Source of the DNA: Desulfobacterales bacterium RIFOXYA12_FULL_46_15
GTDB taxonomy: Bacteria; Desulfobacterota; Desulfobacteria; Desulfobacterales; Desulfobacteraceae
Assembly (NCBI GenBank): GCA_001799395.1
Contig: MGTJ01000028.1
Location: forward strand, 1-62,927
Length of the DNA stretch: 62,927 nucleotides
Direction of reading: 5' to 3'
Shown: piece by piece, positions 1-8,839 of the stretch
Layout: each line of letters begins with the position of its first letter
Position numbering within the stretch: position 1 is the stretch's first letter
Translations under genes and position numbers: made by a program
The notes under the pieces: model-generated
Databases searched by the model: none
Seen by the model: the letters and a program-made list of their open reading frames with translations, nothing else
Told to the model about the DNA's origin: nothing

Positions 1-3000
1 TTCAAACACGGCCCGACCCAGAATGGGTTCAAAATATTTATAATATTTCTTTTCCATGGCCTGCATGACAACAAGCAGCGTCTTATTCGACATCAGACTG
101 ATATATTTTCCTTCTTTAAACCATTTTCGGAAATATGAATTTGCAATGATTTTTAAATATTTATAATAGGGGGTTGTAATCGCTTCGCCTCCGTTATCTT
201 CAATGAAATGAACCAAATCCTGGTTCATAATATCATTGTCGCGCACATAAAGGTCTCCGAAAATACCAATTTTGGGTCGTTTACTCTGTTTGGTGTGTAT
301 GTTCATAAACATATTCATGATTGCCTTTATGGATGATTCCTTGTCCCCCCCTTTTTCAAATGTGTTGCATAAAAGCGACAATGCTTCCTTGAGTATCTGG
401 TCCGTTTCTCCTTTATGAATTTCATAAGGCCTGATTTTGCATCCTATACTTCTTAAAAGTCCACCGAACATATAGGCAAAATAGGCATTGGTAGAGGCTT
501 TAAATGAAATGTCAAACAAAGAAAGCTCTCCTTTATAAATTTCTGCTTTCTCAAATCCATTGCCGTTCCTTTCAAGTATTTTTTTAATATGATAGGGATA
601 CATTTTAATATTACAGGCTATTTCCGAAGGATTTAACCATATCGCACAATCAGAAGGATCAAGATTATTTTTTTCCACAGTATACATAAATGCGGCAGCC
701 ACTGCATTTAAAGGAATACATTGTCCTGTATTGGTCAGAATGCTCTTTTTCAATGTATCATGGTTTTCTTCCATTAAAAGGGCCTTATACCCCTCATTTT
801 TAAAAACAGATACAATAAGATTTCCGGTAAAGGTATCCCAGTTTGGGAAAAGTATGGTTTTGTTTCCTATTTTTGATAAGAATTTTGGGTGAAGATGAGA
901 AAAGTCCTTATTCTTTTCATCTGATGCAGATGTGTTATGGTTAAGGAATGCCTGGACGGCAGCCTCTACTCTTGTCTCATAGCCTACGCTGGAATCATGC
1001 TCATCGAGTTCCAATATCAGATAGGGTTTGTTATGGGTTTCCATTATCTGTTTAAAATAGTCTATCCCAAACGAATCTGGTGCGCATTTAAATGAGGTGA
1101 TATAGACTGGATAAAGATGGTCAGTTTTTGCCGCAATAAATGCAGTCTTGAGAATCTGAGCCACATATTTCCAGTGGATTTCTTTTAATAAAGGGTCGAT
1201 TTCAGAAAAATCAATATTTTTAGTATCCAGCATATCCTGGAAAAATACTTTTATACCAAGGTTTGAAAAAAGCCTGGGGATATTATTGTTCATTGTATCG
1301 GTCAAAACCGTATAGGGTCTGCCGATCAGAATAACATTAATATCAGAACCCGGGGCCCTGTGTTTTTCAAATAGTTTCTGCTTTTTGATTTTACAGGTCT
1401 CATTAAATTCTATGGCGCTGTCATAAGCCGACGAAATGTCGAAAAAGGAAAACAAAAAATCCGATGATATATTTTTTAATGTTTTATACAATTCCAGTTT
1501 GGTATGGAAATTTGTATAAAGGTATTTGATTATTGGGGAAATTAATCTTTTTTTATCAAATTCGGATAAGCATGAAATAACTGATGGGGAGAATTGGGTA
1601 TAATAGCAATGCTGTCTTCGCCTGTCTTTTTTTCCTGTGTTATCTTCAAAATAGAAGGGCAGGAAAACATAATCTGCAATACTCATCAAATAGTCTATAT
1701 GCCCATGCAGGGATACGACCGGAGCGCAAAATTCTGCTTTAGCGATCCTTTTCCCTGTCTTTACAGGATTCTTCAATCCGGTACTTGTAACTGTTTTAAT
1801 ACCCAAGCTTGAAAAAAAATAAATCCAGAAATCAAGGTCTTCAAACAGATGCAGTGCTTTTGGAATACCGATTGTAAAATCATGCTTTATGGCAGTCTTT
1901 TTAATTTTAGGGGTAGCCTGGCTTCTTAATTGCAAAAGACTGTAGTTGCCTTTCTGAGGAATTTTTTTATTTGTCTGATAATCCCTGCCACATAAAAAAC
2001 CATAGGCAAGGGTTTCCCCATTCACTTCAGCAATGGTCAGTTTGCAATAATTCGTACATATCTGGCAGGTTTCCCGGCGTACCGGGATCTCGGATTTCCA
2101 TAGCCCGAATCCTCTGAAGCCGGAGATATCCGGCTGCTTTTCCTTTAGCATCAACGCAACTCCCATGGCCCCCGTCAAATGGCAGTATTTTGATATGTGA
2201 ATGGGTCTTTGCAATTTTTGCTCAAACGCAGCAATAAGCGCTTTATTTTTTGCTGTTGCTCCCTGGAAAAGAATGCAATTTCCTATTTTTCCAATATTGG
2301 CAACTTTTGTAAGATAATTATCTCTGACAGAATGAAGAACCGATGCAAGGATTTCATTTTTTTGATATCCCTGGGCAAAAAAATAATTGATATCCCTTTC
2401 CATAAAAACTGTGCAGCGATCACTGGTCATAGGAGAAGAAACACCTTCCGTCAAACGGGAATATTCAGACAGAGGACAGCCTAATTTAAGTGCCTGCTCT
2501 TCAATAAAACTTCCTGTGCCTGCAGCGCACACCGTATTCATAACTGAAGCTGTAACTATTCCATTCTTTAGGAGGGTGAATTTTGCATCCTGCCCCCCGA
2601 TTTCAATGATGGTGTCCACGTTGCTGTTTAAATTATATGCAGCAGTTGCATGGGCTGTTATTTCATCCGGTTCAATATCGGCCCCTATAATTTTCCCGGC
2701 CATTCTACGCCCGGAACCCGTTGTCCCACAACCTTTTATCTTAATTTGAATTCCATATGTTTCAAGAAATATATCATAAGCTTTGAATATTTTTTGAATT
2801 GCCTTGACAGGCTTTGACGCTGTCTTCGTATAAAACCCGACGACCGGAATCCCTTCATGATTCATAAGAATACTTTTGGTGCTTGTCGAACCCACATCCA
2901 GCCCCAGATACCCTTCCTTTAAAGATATAGATTCCGGATTCTGATAAATGTCGGTTTCAACGTCTTCGCTGATATAGGAAGAAAAACATTTAAATTCAGG

Positions 3001-3894
3001 ATATTGAGAAAGCTTAAGCTCAAGTGGGGGATATAAAAGATGAGATTGGTTTCGTGAATTTAAAAAGACATCTTCAAAGGAAAAAAGGGTTGTTTTTTGA
3101 ATATTTTTATGAAGCAAAAGGTCATCCATCAGACAAAGCGCAGCGCCGGCGGCGCCATAGAATTTAGAATTTGAATCGGTAATGAATTGACAACCTGTTA
3201 TTTTTTCAAGATGGTTTTTTACAGCATCATTATAGGCGACACCTCCACAGAAAATAATTTTTTCACCTGCATGGCTGAATTTAAAAAGAGTATTGGAAAT
3301 ATTTTTTGCCAGGCCATAACACAGCCCATCACAAATCTGCTCAATACCATAACCCTCCTGCTGGGCATGGATCAGGTCGGTCTTCGCAAAGACTGCACAA
3401 CGGGTTGCAATTTCAGGGATTTTTTTTCTATTCAGAAGCGCTTTTCTGCTAAGTTCCTCAGATCCTTCGAAAAGATTCAGTCTTCGGGCCTGCTGATCAA
3501 GAAAACTGCCTGTCCCGGCAGCGCAGGAGGTATTCTGTTTTGCCCCAAGATAGTGCTGAGCTGCATCAAACCGGCTTAATGAAAATTTTTCACCACCAAT
3601 ATGTAAAATCGCATCAAATTCATTATGATAATATTTTGCAGCTCGAATAAGGCTGAACTGATCATCATAAATTTGATTCGCATGAAAAAAAGAAGGGGTG
3701 GAATCTGTTGCGGCAACATAGCCTATCCGTTTAATTTCAACATTCTCGATCATTTTCAAAAAACATTGTTTGACCTCACCATGATGTGTTGCACTTGAGG
3801 AAAAAACGATTTTCCCTTTGAGCGTCAACAAAACCATATGAATTGAAACAGAGCCGATATCAACACCAAGAATACAGAATGCAGAGTTTATCAT
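1..3894 (-). CDS. 2-hydroxyacyl-CoA dehydratase activase, giant fused form (C-terminus beyond window)
   Basis: The minus-strand frame stays open from the ATG at 3894 to the left edge, about 1298 codons, so the gene is partial at its C-terminus. Two ASKHA/BcrAD-BadFG activase modules are visible: module 1 begins LGVDIG near residue 8 and has SCAAGTGSF and TRCAVFAKTD; module 2 begins GLDVGSTS near residue 335 and repeats CAAGTGSF and DRCTVFMERD. The CAAGTG cysteines are the family's [4Fe-4S] ligands. A cysteine cluster CQICTNYC and a DUF2229/dehydratase-like part follow. Known family members drive one electron into a 2-hydroxyacyl-CoA dehydratase or benzoyl-CoA-type reductase with ATP hydrolysis. 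The substrate cannot be told here. The start overlaps the upstream stop codon by one base (TAATG), which suggests translational coupling. I translated the frame by eye and checked the register at several motifs. Confidence 0.9.
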   Translation of the reverse strand, partial: MINSAFCILGVDIGSVSIHMVLLTLKGKIVFSSSATHHGEVKQCFLKMIENVEIKRIGYVAATDSTPSFFHANQIYDDQFSLIRAAKYYHNEFDAILHIGGEKFSLSRFDAAQHYLGAKQNTSCAAGTGSFLDQQARRLNLFEGSEELSRKALLNRKKIPEIATRCAVFAKTDLIHAQQEGYGIEQICDGLCYGLAKNISNTLFKFSHAGEKIIFCGGVAYNDAVKNHLEKITGCQFITDSNSKFYGAAGAALCLMDDLLLHKNIQKTTLFSFEDVFLNSRNQSHLLYPPLELKLSQYPEFKCFSSYISEDVETDIYQNPESISLKEGYLGLDVGSTSTKSILMNHEGIPVVGFYTKTASKPVKAIQKIFKAYDIFLETYGIQIKIKGCGTTGSGRRMAGKIIGADIEPDEITAHATAAYNLNSNVDTIIEIGGQDAKFTLLKNGIVTASVMNTVCAAGTGSFIEEQALKLGCPLSEYSRLTEGVSSPMTSDRCTVFMERDINYFFAQGYQKNEILASVLHSVRDNYLTKVANIGKIGNCILFQGATAKNKALIAAFEQKLQRPIHISKYCHLTGAMGVALMLKEKQPDISGFRGFGLWKSEIPVRRETCQICTNYCKLTIAEVNGETLAYGFLCGRDYQTNKKIPQKGNYSLLQLRSQATPKIKKTAIKHDFTIGIPKALHLFEDLDFWIYFFSSLGIKTVTSTGLKNPVKTGKRIAKAEFCAPVVSLHGHIDYLMSIADYVFLPFYFEDNTGKKDRRRQHCYYTQFSPSVISCLSEFDKKRLISPIIKYLYTNFHTKLELYKTLKNISSDFLFSFFDISSAYDSAIEFNETCKIKKQKLFEKHRAPGSDINVILIGRPYTVLTDTMNNNIPRLFSNLGIKVFFQDMLDTKNIDFSEIDPLLKEIHWKYVAQILKTAFIAAKTDHLYPVYITSFKCAPDSFGIDYFKQIMETHNKPYLILELDEHDSSVGYETRVEAAVQAFLNHNTSASDEKNKDFSHLHPKFLSKIGNKTILFPNWDTFTGNLIVSVFKNEGYKALLMEENHDTLKKSILTNTGQCIPLNAVAAAFMYTVEKNNLDPSDCAIWLNPSEIACNIKMYPYHIKKILERNGNGFEKAEIYKGELSLFDISFKASTNAYFAYMFGGLLRSIGCKIRPYEIHKGETDQILKEALSLLCNTFEKGGDKESSIKAIMNMFMNIHTKQSKRPKIGIFGDLYVRDNDIMNQDLVHFIEDNGGEAITTPYYKYLKIIANSYFRKWFKEGKYISLMSNKTLLVVMQAMEKKYYKYFEPILGRAVFE

Positions 3895-4367
3895 TATAAT
3901 TTTTCCTTAATATGATTCCAGAATTCCAGTACGCCTTTAAACCATCCATCCATGAACATTTGTTCATCATCCACAGAACTTGACTCTCGATTTCTGGACA
4001 GGTTTGTCGCATCATAAATTTTTTTAAAATAGGCACTCATTTTTGAATCAGAAATTAATTTATACGTATCATTAAAGTTTAATACGTATAAAAGATCGCC
4101 ATAATGGGCAATTTTTGCCCACTGAACGCCCTCGGCTTTACCCAATGAATAATATTTTCTTTCCCAGTTCTGTTTTTCCTGTTTCAGCCGCTTAATAATG
4201 TCAGCCATATCAAAATCTTCTGATATTCTCTTCTGAAATTCCTCTTTTCTCTGAATGGCATCTGCCAATGCATCCTGAAATAGTTTTGAAAGATTAAAGG
4301 TAGCGCGCCACTCTTCCAATTTCTCATATAGAAAATCAGGAATGCTTAATGTGATTTTCTGAGTCAT
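3894..4367 (-). CDS. Ribbon-helix-helix-like protein, probable regulator
   Basis: This 157-residue protein is not one I recognise as a named family. Residues 1-40 (MTQKITLSIPDFLYEKLEEW, then two short helices) look like a CopG/MetJ-type ribbon-helix-helix DNA-binding domain: a beta strand of alternating residues followed by helix-turn-helix. Residues 40-75 are charged and probably coiled; the rest has no clear motif. It is translationally coupled to the downstream giant activase gene and has ATACGTAT palindromes both over its likely promoter and inside its own coding sequence, which fits an autoregulated repressor. That role is inference. Confidence 0.7.
   Translation of the reverse strand: MTQKITLSIPDFLYEKLEEWRATFNLSKLFQDALADAIQRKEEFQKRISEDFDMADIIKRLKQEKQNWERKYYSLGKAEGVQWAKIAHYGDLLYVLNFNDTYKLISDSKMSAYFKKIYDATNLSRNRESSSVDDEQMFMDGWFKGVLEFWNHIKEKL
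4062..4089. promoter_or_regulatory. Intragenic pair of ATACGTAT palindromes
   Basis: Two perfect 8-bp palindromes ATACGTAT sit at 4062-4069 and 4082-4089, centre-to-centre 20 bp (about two helical turns). They lie inside the 157-residue ribbon-helix-helix-like gene and match the pair upstream of it. They could be auxiliary operators; function is inferred from spacing and repetition only. Confidence 0.4.
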
Positions 4368-4404
4368 TCTAAAATCCTTTCATAAGATGATCAATATTTG
4401 TTTA

Positions 4405-4434
4405 ATACGTATCGAATCAAATGATACGTGTCAA
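4405..4434 (-). promoter_or_regulatory. Promoter with overlapping operator-like palindromes
   Basis: A perfect -35 box TTGACA lies at 4434-4429 on the minus strand. Seventeen bp on is a poor -10 (TACGTA, 4411-4406). Palindrome ATACGTGT (4424-4431) overlaps the -35 and ATACGTAT (4405-4412) overlaps the -10, centres 19 bp apart. This is the layout expected of a repressor-blocked promoter for the ribbon-helix-helix/activase operon. Confidence 0.5.
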
Positions 4435-4487
4435 TCACAAAATTACAATTTCTTACAAAAAACATACGCTATCAAACAGCTATAACC

Positions 4488-4516
4488 TTGAAAAATCTAC
4501 TATTTGAAGCTATAGT
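4488..4516 (+). promoter_or_regulatory. Candidate promoter of the mla operon
   Basis: TTGAAA (4488-4493) and TATAGT (4511-4516) are separated by 17 bp and read toward mlaE. Transcription would then start within a base or two of the mlaE ATG at 4525, giving a nearly leaderless message. No good Shine-Dalgarno sequence precedes that ATG. Confidence 0.35.
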
Positions 4517-4524
4517 GACCTATC

Positions 4525-5310
4525 ATGTTTACAGCATCTCTTGAAAAAATCGGTGGAATAACTATCAGGCTCTTCAAATCCTGCGGCAGGCTGTTCCTTT
4601 TTTTTATAAGAGGATTTATTAATGCTTTTATTCTGCCGATTCAGTTCAATAAAATAATAGACCAAACCTGGTTCATCGGTGCCAAATCATTTTTTGTTAT
4701 TGTTTTAACGGCAGTATTTACCGGGATGGTGCTTGGCCTTCAAGGTTATTATTCCCTGGCTAAATTCGGCTCCGAAGCAGGACTTGGAGCGGCTGTTGCC
4801 ATGACATTGGTGAGAGAACTCGGCCCTGTTCTTACCGCCATTATGGTTACGGCAAGAGCAGGATCTGCAATGGCTGCTGAAATAGGAGTGATGCGGGTTT
4901 CAGAGCAGATTGACGCCCTTAAAACCATGCATATCAATCCTGTCAGATTCCTTTTCACCCCAAGACTGATTGCATCTGTTATCAGTCTTCCATTATTGAC
5001 CGCTCTTTTTATTGTTGTAGGAATTCTGGGGGGATATTTATCCGGTTCCATTCTTCTTGGAATCAATCAATATGACTATATGGACGCAGTTATCAAGAGT
5101 GTCGATATTGAGGATATCAACGGTGGATTTTCAAAGTCTTTTGTTTTTTCAGTTGTCGTGACAACCATCTGTTGTTATCGTGGGTATTATACACATTTAT
5201 CCAGCGGTTTCGGTGCCAGGGGGGTCAGCCTGTCCACGACCAATGCTGTTGTCCAGTCCTGTATTTTTATTTTAATTTTTGATTATATTATTACATTCTT
5301 TCTGGTATAG
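4525..5310 (+). CDS. mlaE: MlaE-family ABC transporter permease
   Basis: This 261-residue integral membrane protein is the permease of the Mla retrograde phospholipid transporter in the inner membrane. The signature stretch around residues 90-135 (TLVRELGPVLTAIMVTARAG, AAEIGVMRVSEQIDAL) is diagnostic of the MlaE/YrbE family, and several hydrophobic segments follow. It begins the order mlaE-mlaF-mlaD-mlaA, with two bases separating it from mlaF. No strong ribosome-binding site is visible before the ATG, but no better start exists and the length is normal. MlaB and MlaC are not in the cluster. Confidence 0.92.
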   Translation: MFTASLEKIGGITIRLFKSCGRLFLFFIRGFINAFILPIQFNKIIDQTWFIGAKSFFVIVLTAVFTGMVLGLQGYYSLAKFGSEAGLGAAVAMTLVRELGPVLTAIMVTARAGSAMAAEIGVMRVSEQIDALKTMHINPVRFLFTPRLIASVISLPLLTALFIVVGILGGYLSGSILLGINQYDYMDAVIKSVDIEDINGGFSKSFVFSVVVTTICCYRGYYTHLSSGFGARGVSLSTTNAVVQSCIFILIFDYIITFFLV

Positions 5311-5312
5311 AA

Positions 5313-6065
5313 ATGACGGCTCCACTCATACAATTTGTTAATTTAAAAAAAAGCTTTGAAACCCAGGAGGTTTTAAAAGGCATCCATCTATCGATTTACA
5401 GCAAAGAGATCACCGCCATCATAGGAAAAAGCGGAACCGGGAAATCCGTATTGCTGAAACATATTATCGGTTTGATTCATCCGGATTCCGGAGAGATTCT
5501 GATTAATGGGGAACCCGTTCATTTATTGTCCCGTGGGAAAATTAAAGCTTTCCAGAAAGAATTAAGTTATATGTTTCAGGATAATGCATTATTTGACTCC
5601 ATGACCATCTACGAAAATATTGCTCTGCCGCTCGTAGAAAACAAGTATTACAAAAAAAACAAGATCAGGGACAAGGTCATGGATCACATCAAAGAGCTGG
5701 GATTGATGGGCTCAGAAAAAAAATTTCCCGCTCAGCTTTCAGGTGGCATGAAAAAAAGAGTTGCTCTGGCCAGGGCACTTGTTACAGATCCGAAAGTTGT
5801 TCTTTTTGATGAGCCAACGACAGGTCTTGATCCAATAAGAAAGAAAAATGTGCACACAATGATCAAAGAATATCAGGAGAAATTTGAATTTACTGCCGTC
5901 ATTGTCAGCCACGATATTCCTGATATTTTAAATATTTCTCAACGTATTGCCATGCTGGATGAAGGTATTATTCAATTTGAGGGTTCAAAACAAGATGTTC
6001 TTGATTCACAAAGCACAATAGTAAACGCTTTTATCAGAGGCGAAGAAGCTTTAGCTAAAAAATAA
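5313..6065 (+). CDS. mlaF: MlaF-family ABC transporter ATPase
   Basis: This is the cytoplasmic ATPase that powers MlaE. Walker A is GKSGTGKS (about residues 38-45), the ABC signature is LSGGMKKRVALARAL, Walker B is VLFDEPTTGLDP, and the H-loop is VSHD. The length of 250 residues is normal. The gene follows mlaE by two bases, so it is co-transcribed and probably translationally coupled. Confidence 0.93.
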   Translation: MTAPLIQFVNLKKSFETQEVLKGIHLSIYSKEITAIIGKSGTGKSVLLKHIIGLIHPDSGEILINGEPVHLLSRGKIKAFQKELSYMFQDNALFDSMTIYENIALPLVENKYYKKNKIRDKVMDHIKELGLMGSEKKFPAQLSGGMKKRVALARALVTDPKVVLFDEPTTGLDPIRKKNVHTMIKEYQEKFEFTAVIVSHDIPDILNISQRIAMLDEGIIQFEGSKQDVLDSQSTIVNAFIRGEEALAKK

Positions 6066-6088
6066 TAGGAGCTTGATAAAGAAAGGGC

Positions 6089-6547
6089 ATGAACAAAAGA
6101 AGAATTGAATTTTATGTAGGGCTTTTTGTGGTCCTGGGGCTCGTATGCACCATTTATATTTTTGTGGTTCTTGGCGAAATTGATTTTATCAGAGATACAA
6201 GGTATCCGGTATATGGTTTTTTTACTTCTGTTTCCGGGCTGAAAAAAGGAGCCCGTGTCGAAATGGCCGGTGTTGAAATCGGGGTTGTTTCAAATGTCAT
6301 GATTGACAAAGAACGACTGCTTGCCAAGGTGGAACTTAGCATTAATAAAAACATGACACTTTCAGAAGATGTTATTGCCTCTGTAAAAACATCTGGTATA
6401 ATAGGACAAAAATATATTGATATTGCACCTGGCGGTTCTGATGTCATGCTTGAGCCGGGGCAGGAAATATTTAATACCGAGTCTTCTCTGGATATTGAAT
6501 CTCTTGTCAGAAAATTTATATTTAACACGGATAAAAAGAGCCCTTAA
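6089..6547 (+). CDS. mlaD: MlaD-family MCE-domain substrate-binding protein
   Basis: This 152-residue protein has one N-terminal membrane anchor (about residues 8-27) and a single MCE domain including SGLKKGARVEMAGVEIGVV and the conserved SGIIGQKYIDI. MlaD hexamers hold lipid on the periplasmic face of MlaEF. The C-terminal tail is short. An AAAGGG ribosome-binding site lies just upstream of the ATG. It is third in the mla operon. Confidence 0.92.
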   Translation: MNKRRIEFYVGLFVVLGLVCTIYIFVVLGEIDFIRDTRYPVYGFFTSVSGLKKGARVEMAGVEIGVVSNVMIDKERLLAKVELSINKNMTLSEDVIASVKTSGIIGQKYIDIAPGGSDVMLEPGQEIFNTESSLDIESLVRKFIFNTDKKSP

Positions 6548-6623
6548 TAAGCCATTGGAAAATGCAGCATTTTTTTCACGGTTCATTTTTATAAAAAAAT
6601 AAAAACCAAAGGACAAGAAAACA

Positions 6624-7463
6624 ATGGGGAAAAAATATTTTTTTTTAATTGTGGTGGTTTTTATATTTGTTTTTATTGTGCATATTGATCTTTTCGCACA
6701 GGATTTTAATACTGTCACACCTTTATTATCAGAAGATTCTTTTTCTTTATGCTCAAACAGTACCCAGATCTTTCTTGCTCAGAACACTCAAGCCAAACAG
6801 GAAGAAAACGGTTTGGGCGATGAAATTTTTGCTGATTATCAGGATCCCGGGATAAGCTACCAGGTTTTCGACCCTCTCTATTATTTTAACTATGCCATGT
6901 ATTCACTGAATGACATGCTTTATTTTGCATTGCTTAAACCGATAGCCACAGGTTATAAAACCATAACACCCATCATTATTCGAAAAGGGGTGCACAATTT
7001 TTTTTACAATCTTCTTTTCCCTGTCCGATTTGTTAACAACCTTTTGCAAGGTGAAATAAAAGATGCCGGAATGGAAATTGAAGTTTTCTGTATCAATACC
7101 ACCATTGGAGTTTTAGGATTTGGCCGGGTTGCCCAGGATGAATTCGAACTTAAAACGAATGATGAGGATCTGGGTCAGACTTTTGGCTCTTATTCCATTG
7201 GAAACGGATTCTATCTTGTTCTCCCAGTGCTTGGGCCTTCCACCCTTAGGGATGTTTTAGGGCTTGCAGGAGATTATTTTTTAAAACCGGTCAATTATGT
7301 TGACCCTTGGGAGCTTTCTTTCGGTATTAACGCTTATGATACCATAAATTCATTATCTTTCCATTTAGGAGACTATGAGGCTATCAAAGCGGCCGCCATA
7401 GATCCATATGTTGCCATTAAGAATGCATATATCCAGAATCGGGAAAAAAAAATTAAAGAATAG
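6624..7463 (+). CDS. mlaA: MlaA/VacJ-family outer-membrane lipid-removal protein
   Basis: The 279-residue protein matches the VacJ/MlaA family: FDPLYYFNYAMYSLND, then FFYNLLFPVRFVNNLLQG, TTIGVLGFGRVA, EDLGQTFGSY and YLVLPVLGPSTLRD are the usual blocks in order. MlaA removes phospholipid from the outer leaflet of the outer membrane and hands it to the periplasmic carrier. Unlike the E. coli protein there is no clear lipobox; the signal peptide appears to end near LFAQD (signal peptidase I type). AAGGA precedes the ATG. Seventy-six bases separate it from mlaD with nothing notable in them. Confidence 0.9.
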   Translation: MGKKYFFLIVVVFIFVFIVHIDLFAQDFNTVTPLLSEDSFSLCSNSTQIFLAQNTQAKQEENGLGDEIFADYQDPGISYQVFDPLYYFNYAMYSLNDMLYFALLKPIATGYKTITPIIIRKGVHNFFYNLLFPVRFVNNLLQGEIKDAGMEIEVFCINTTIGVLGFGRVAQDEFELKTNDEDLGQTFGSYSIGNGFYLVLPVLGPSTLRDVLGLAGDYFLKPVNYVDPWELSFGINAYDTINSLSFHLGDYEAIKAAAIDPYVAIKNAYIQNREKKIKE

Positions 7464-7465
7464 AA

Positions 7466-8272
7466 TTATTCAAACAGATCAATCCTTCTGTTGGGCAAAA
7501 AATATTTCATTGGATGAGATCTTATTTTATTGAGAACTGTTTTTTCAATTCTAATGAGATGAACCCTTTCAGAATCGTCAATGGATTTGTAGATCACATG
7601 TCCATCCGGTCCTATTAAAAGACACACACCAGGAAAAAATAACCCTTTACCATTATCTCCGGTCTGATTCAGAGCAGCAATATAAATCCCGTTGTCAAAT
7701 GCTCTTGCCCGTAGATGCCTAATCCATGAATCATATTTTTTCTGCGAACTGCCTAGGGGAGAAGCGTGAGGGATGAAAATTACATCTGCTTGTTTCAATG
7801 CTATGGCCAGGGAAAGTTCAGGGAAATGGGCGTCATAACAAAGCTGAATACCAAAAATCAGGTCATGGGAGTTAAATATGGATATTTTATTACCTGCTGA
7901 AAAATATTTTTTTTCAAAGGGTGATATATGAATTTTTCTATAGATATCAAATGATCCATCTGCATTGAATACAAAATGGGAGGCATATATTCTCTCATCC
8001 CATGTTCTCTCAGCAAGGCCAACCAATATGGTGGATTTTGAATTTTCAGCCATGCCTTTAAACAGATCCAACATATCTTCTGTAACAGATCTTGCAACAG
8101 AAAGAATATCATCATTAGCCACATAACCTGTTAAATTCATTTCAGGAAAGACGATGATCCGTGCCCCTTTTTCTATGGCCAGGCTTATAAAATGACATGT
8201 TGATTCAAGGTTTTTCTCATACTCTCCGGCCAGGCAGTTTTGAACAACCAGAGCAACTTCAATCGTATTCAT
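7466..8272 (-). CDS. Carbon-nitrogen hydrolase (nitrilase superfamily)
   Basis: This 268-residue protein carries the Glu-Lys-Cys triad of the nitrilase superfamily: Glu in FPEMNLTGY (residue 44), Lys in RKIHISPFEKKYF, Cys in QLCYDAHFPE. These enzymes hydrolyse amides or nitriles, or transfer acyl groups; the substrate is unknown here. Its start overlaps the stop of the upstream ahb-type gene by four bases (ATGA), so the two are co-translated. The stop lies two bases from the convergent mlaA stop. Confidence 0.88.
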   Translation of the reverse strand: MNTIEVALVVQNCLAGEYEKNLESTCHFISLAIEKGARIIVFPEMNLTGYVANDDILSVARSVTEDMLDLFKGMAENSKSTILVGLAERTWDERIYASHFVFNADGSFDIYRKIHISPFEKKYFSAGNKISIFNSHDLIFGIQLCYDAHFPELSLAIALKQADVIFIPHASPLGSSQKKYDSWIRHLRARAFDNGIYIAALNQTGDNGKGLFFPGVCLLIGPDGHVIYKSIDDSERVHLIRIEKTVLNKIRSHPMKYFLPNRRIDLFE

Positions 8273-8724
8273 ACTTTAAAATTAGCACTAATCTTAAATA
8301 CTTTTGTTGCGGGTAAGTTCAATATGGGAGCAACTTGCGTCATCTCACTGATGTCTTTTAAGCTTTTTTCAATCATTGCAACAGAAGAGGCGATGAAGGT
8401 AAACCATATATTGAATTCATGATTCCGCTGATAATTATGAGTTACACCGGAATAGGAATTCACAGTTTTTGTGAAGAGACCGATTTTTTCTTCCGGTACT
8501 TTTGCGGTGCAGAGTGTTGAATAATATCCAAGTTTATCAGGACTAAAATTTCCACCAATACGACGAATCAGAAGATCATCCTTCATCTGTTTTATTCGGT
8601 TGATCACTTCCTCTTCCGTAAGACCCAGCTTTTGGGCAATAACATGAAAAGGTCTTGAATCAATGGGAAAATCAATCTGGATAGTATTTAAAAGGCTTTT
8701 ATTAATAAAATTGATGTCAGGCAT
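8269..8724 (-). CDS. Siroheme decarboxylase subunit (AhbA/AhbB family)
   Basis: This 151-residue Lrp/AsnC-like protein has an N-terminal helix-turn-helix (LLNTIQIDFPIDSRPFHVIA) and the motif VTHNYQRNHEFNIWFT typical of siroheme decarboxylase subunits (AhbA, AhbB, NirD/L/G/H). In sulfate reducers the AhbA-AhbB heterodimer converts siroheme to didecarboxysiroheme, first step of the alternative heme pathway. Only one subunit is encoded here, so which one is uncertain. AGGAG stands 10 bases before the ATG. It lies downstream of dsrC, beyond the dsrC terminator. Confidence 0.8.
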   Translation of the reverse strand: MPDINFINKSLLNTIQIDFPIDSRPFHVIAQKLGLTEEEVINRIKQMKDDLLIRRIGGNFSPDKLGYYSTLCTAKVPEEKIGLFTKTVNSYSGVTHNYQRNHEFNIWFTFIASSVAMIEKSLKDISEMTQVAPILNLPATKVFKISANFKV

Positions 8725-8775
8725 TTATGATAGCTCCTGAACTTTTCGGGAAACTTATTTTGGTACACAAGCAAT

Positions 8776-8806
8776 AAAGGCTCTGCACCAGTGATGCAGA
8801 GCCTTT
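8776..8806 (-). terminator. Rho-independent terminator after dsrC
   Basis: A perfect 12-bp inverted repeat (AAAGGCTCTGCA / TGCAGAGCCTTT) surrounds a 7-base loop, 34 bases past the dsrC stop. The T tract is short on either strand, so some read-through into the ahb-type gene is possible. Confidence 0.85.
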
Positions 8807-8839
8807 AAATTCAATGAATGGTATCGGATGCAGGGCTTA

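Noticed and set aside
1594-3579. Small plus-strand reading frames over the first 4 kb
   Set aside because: They lie antisense to a continuous minus-strand coding frame with clear activase motifs.
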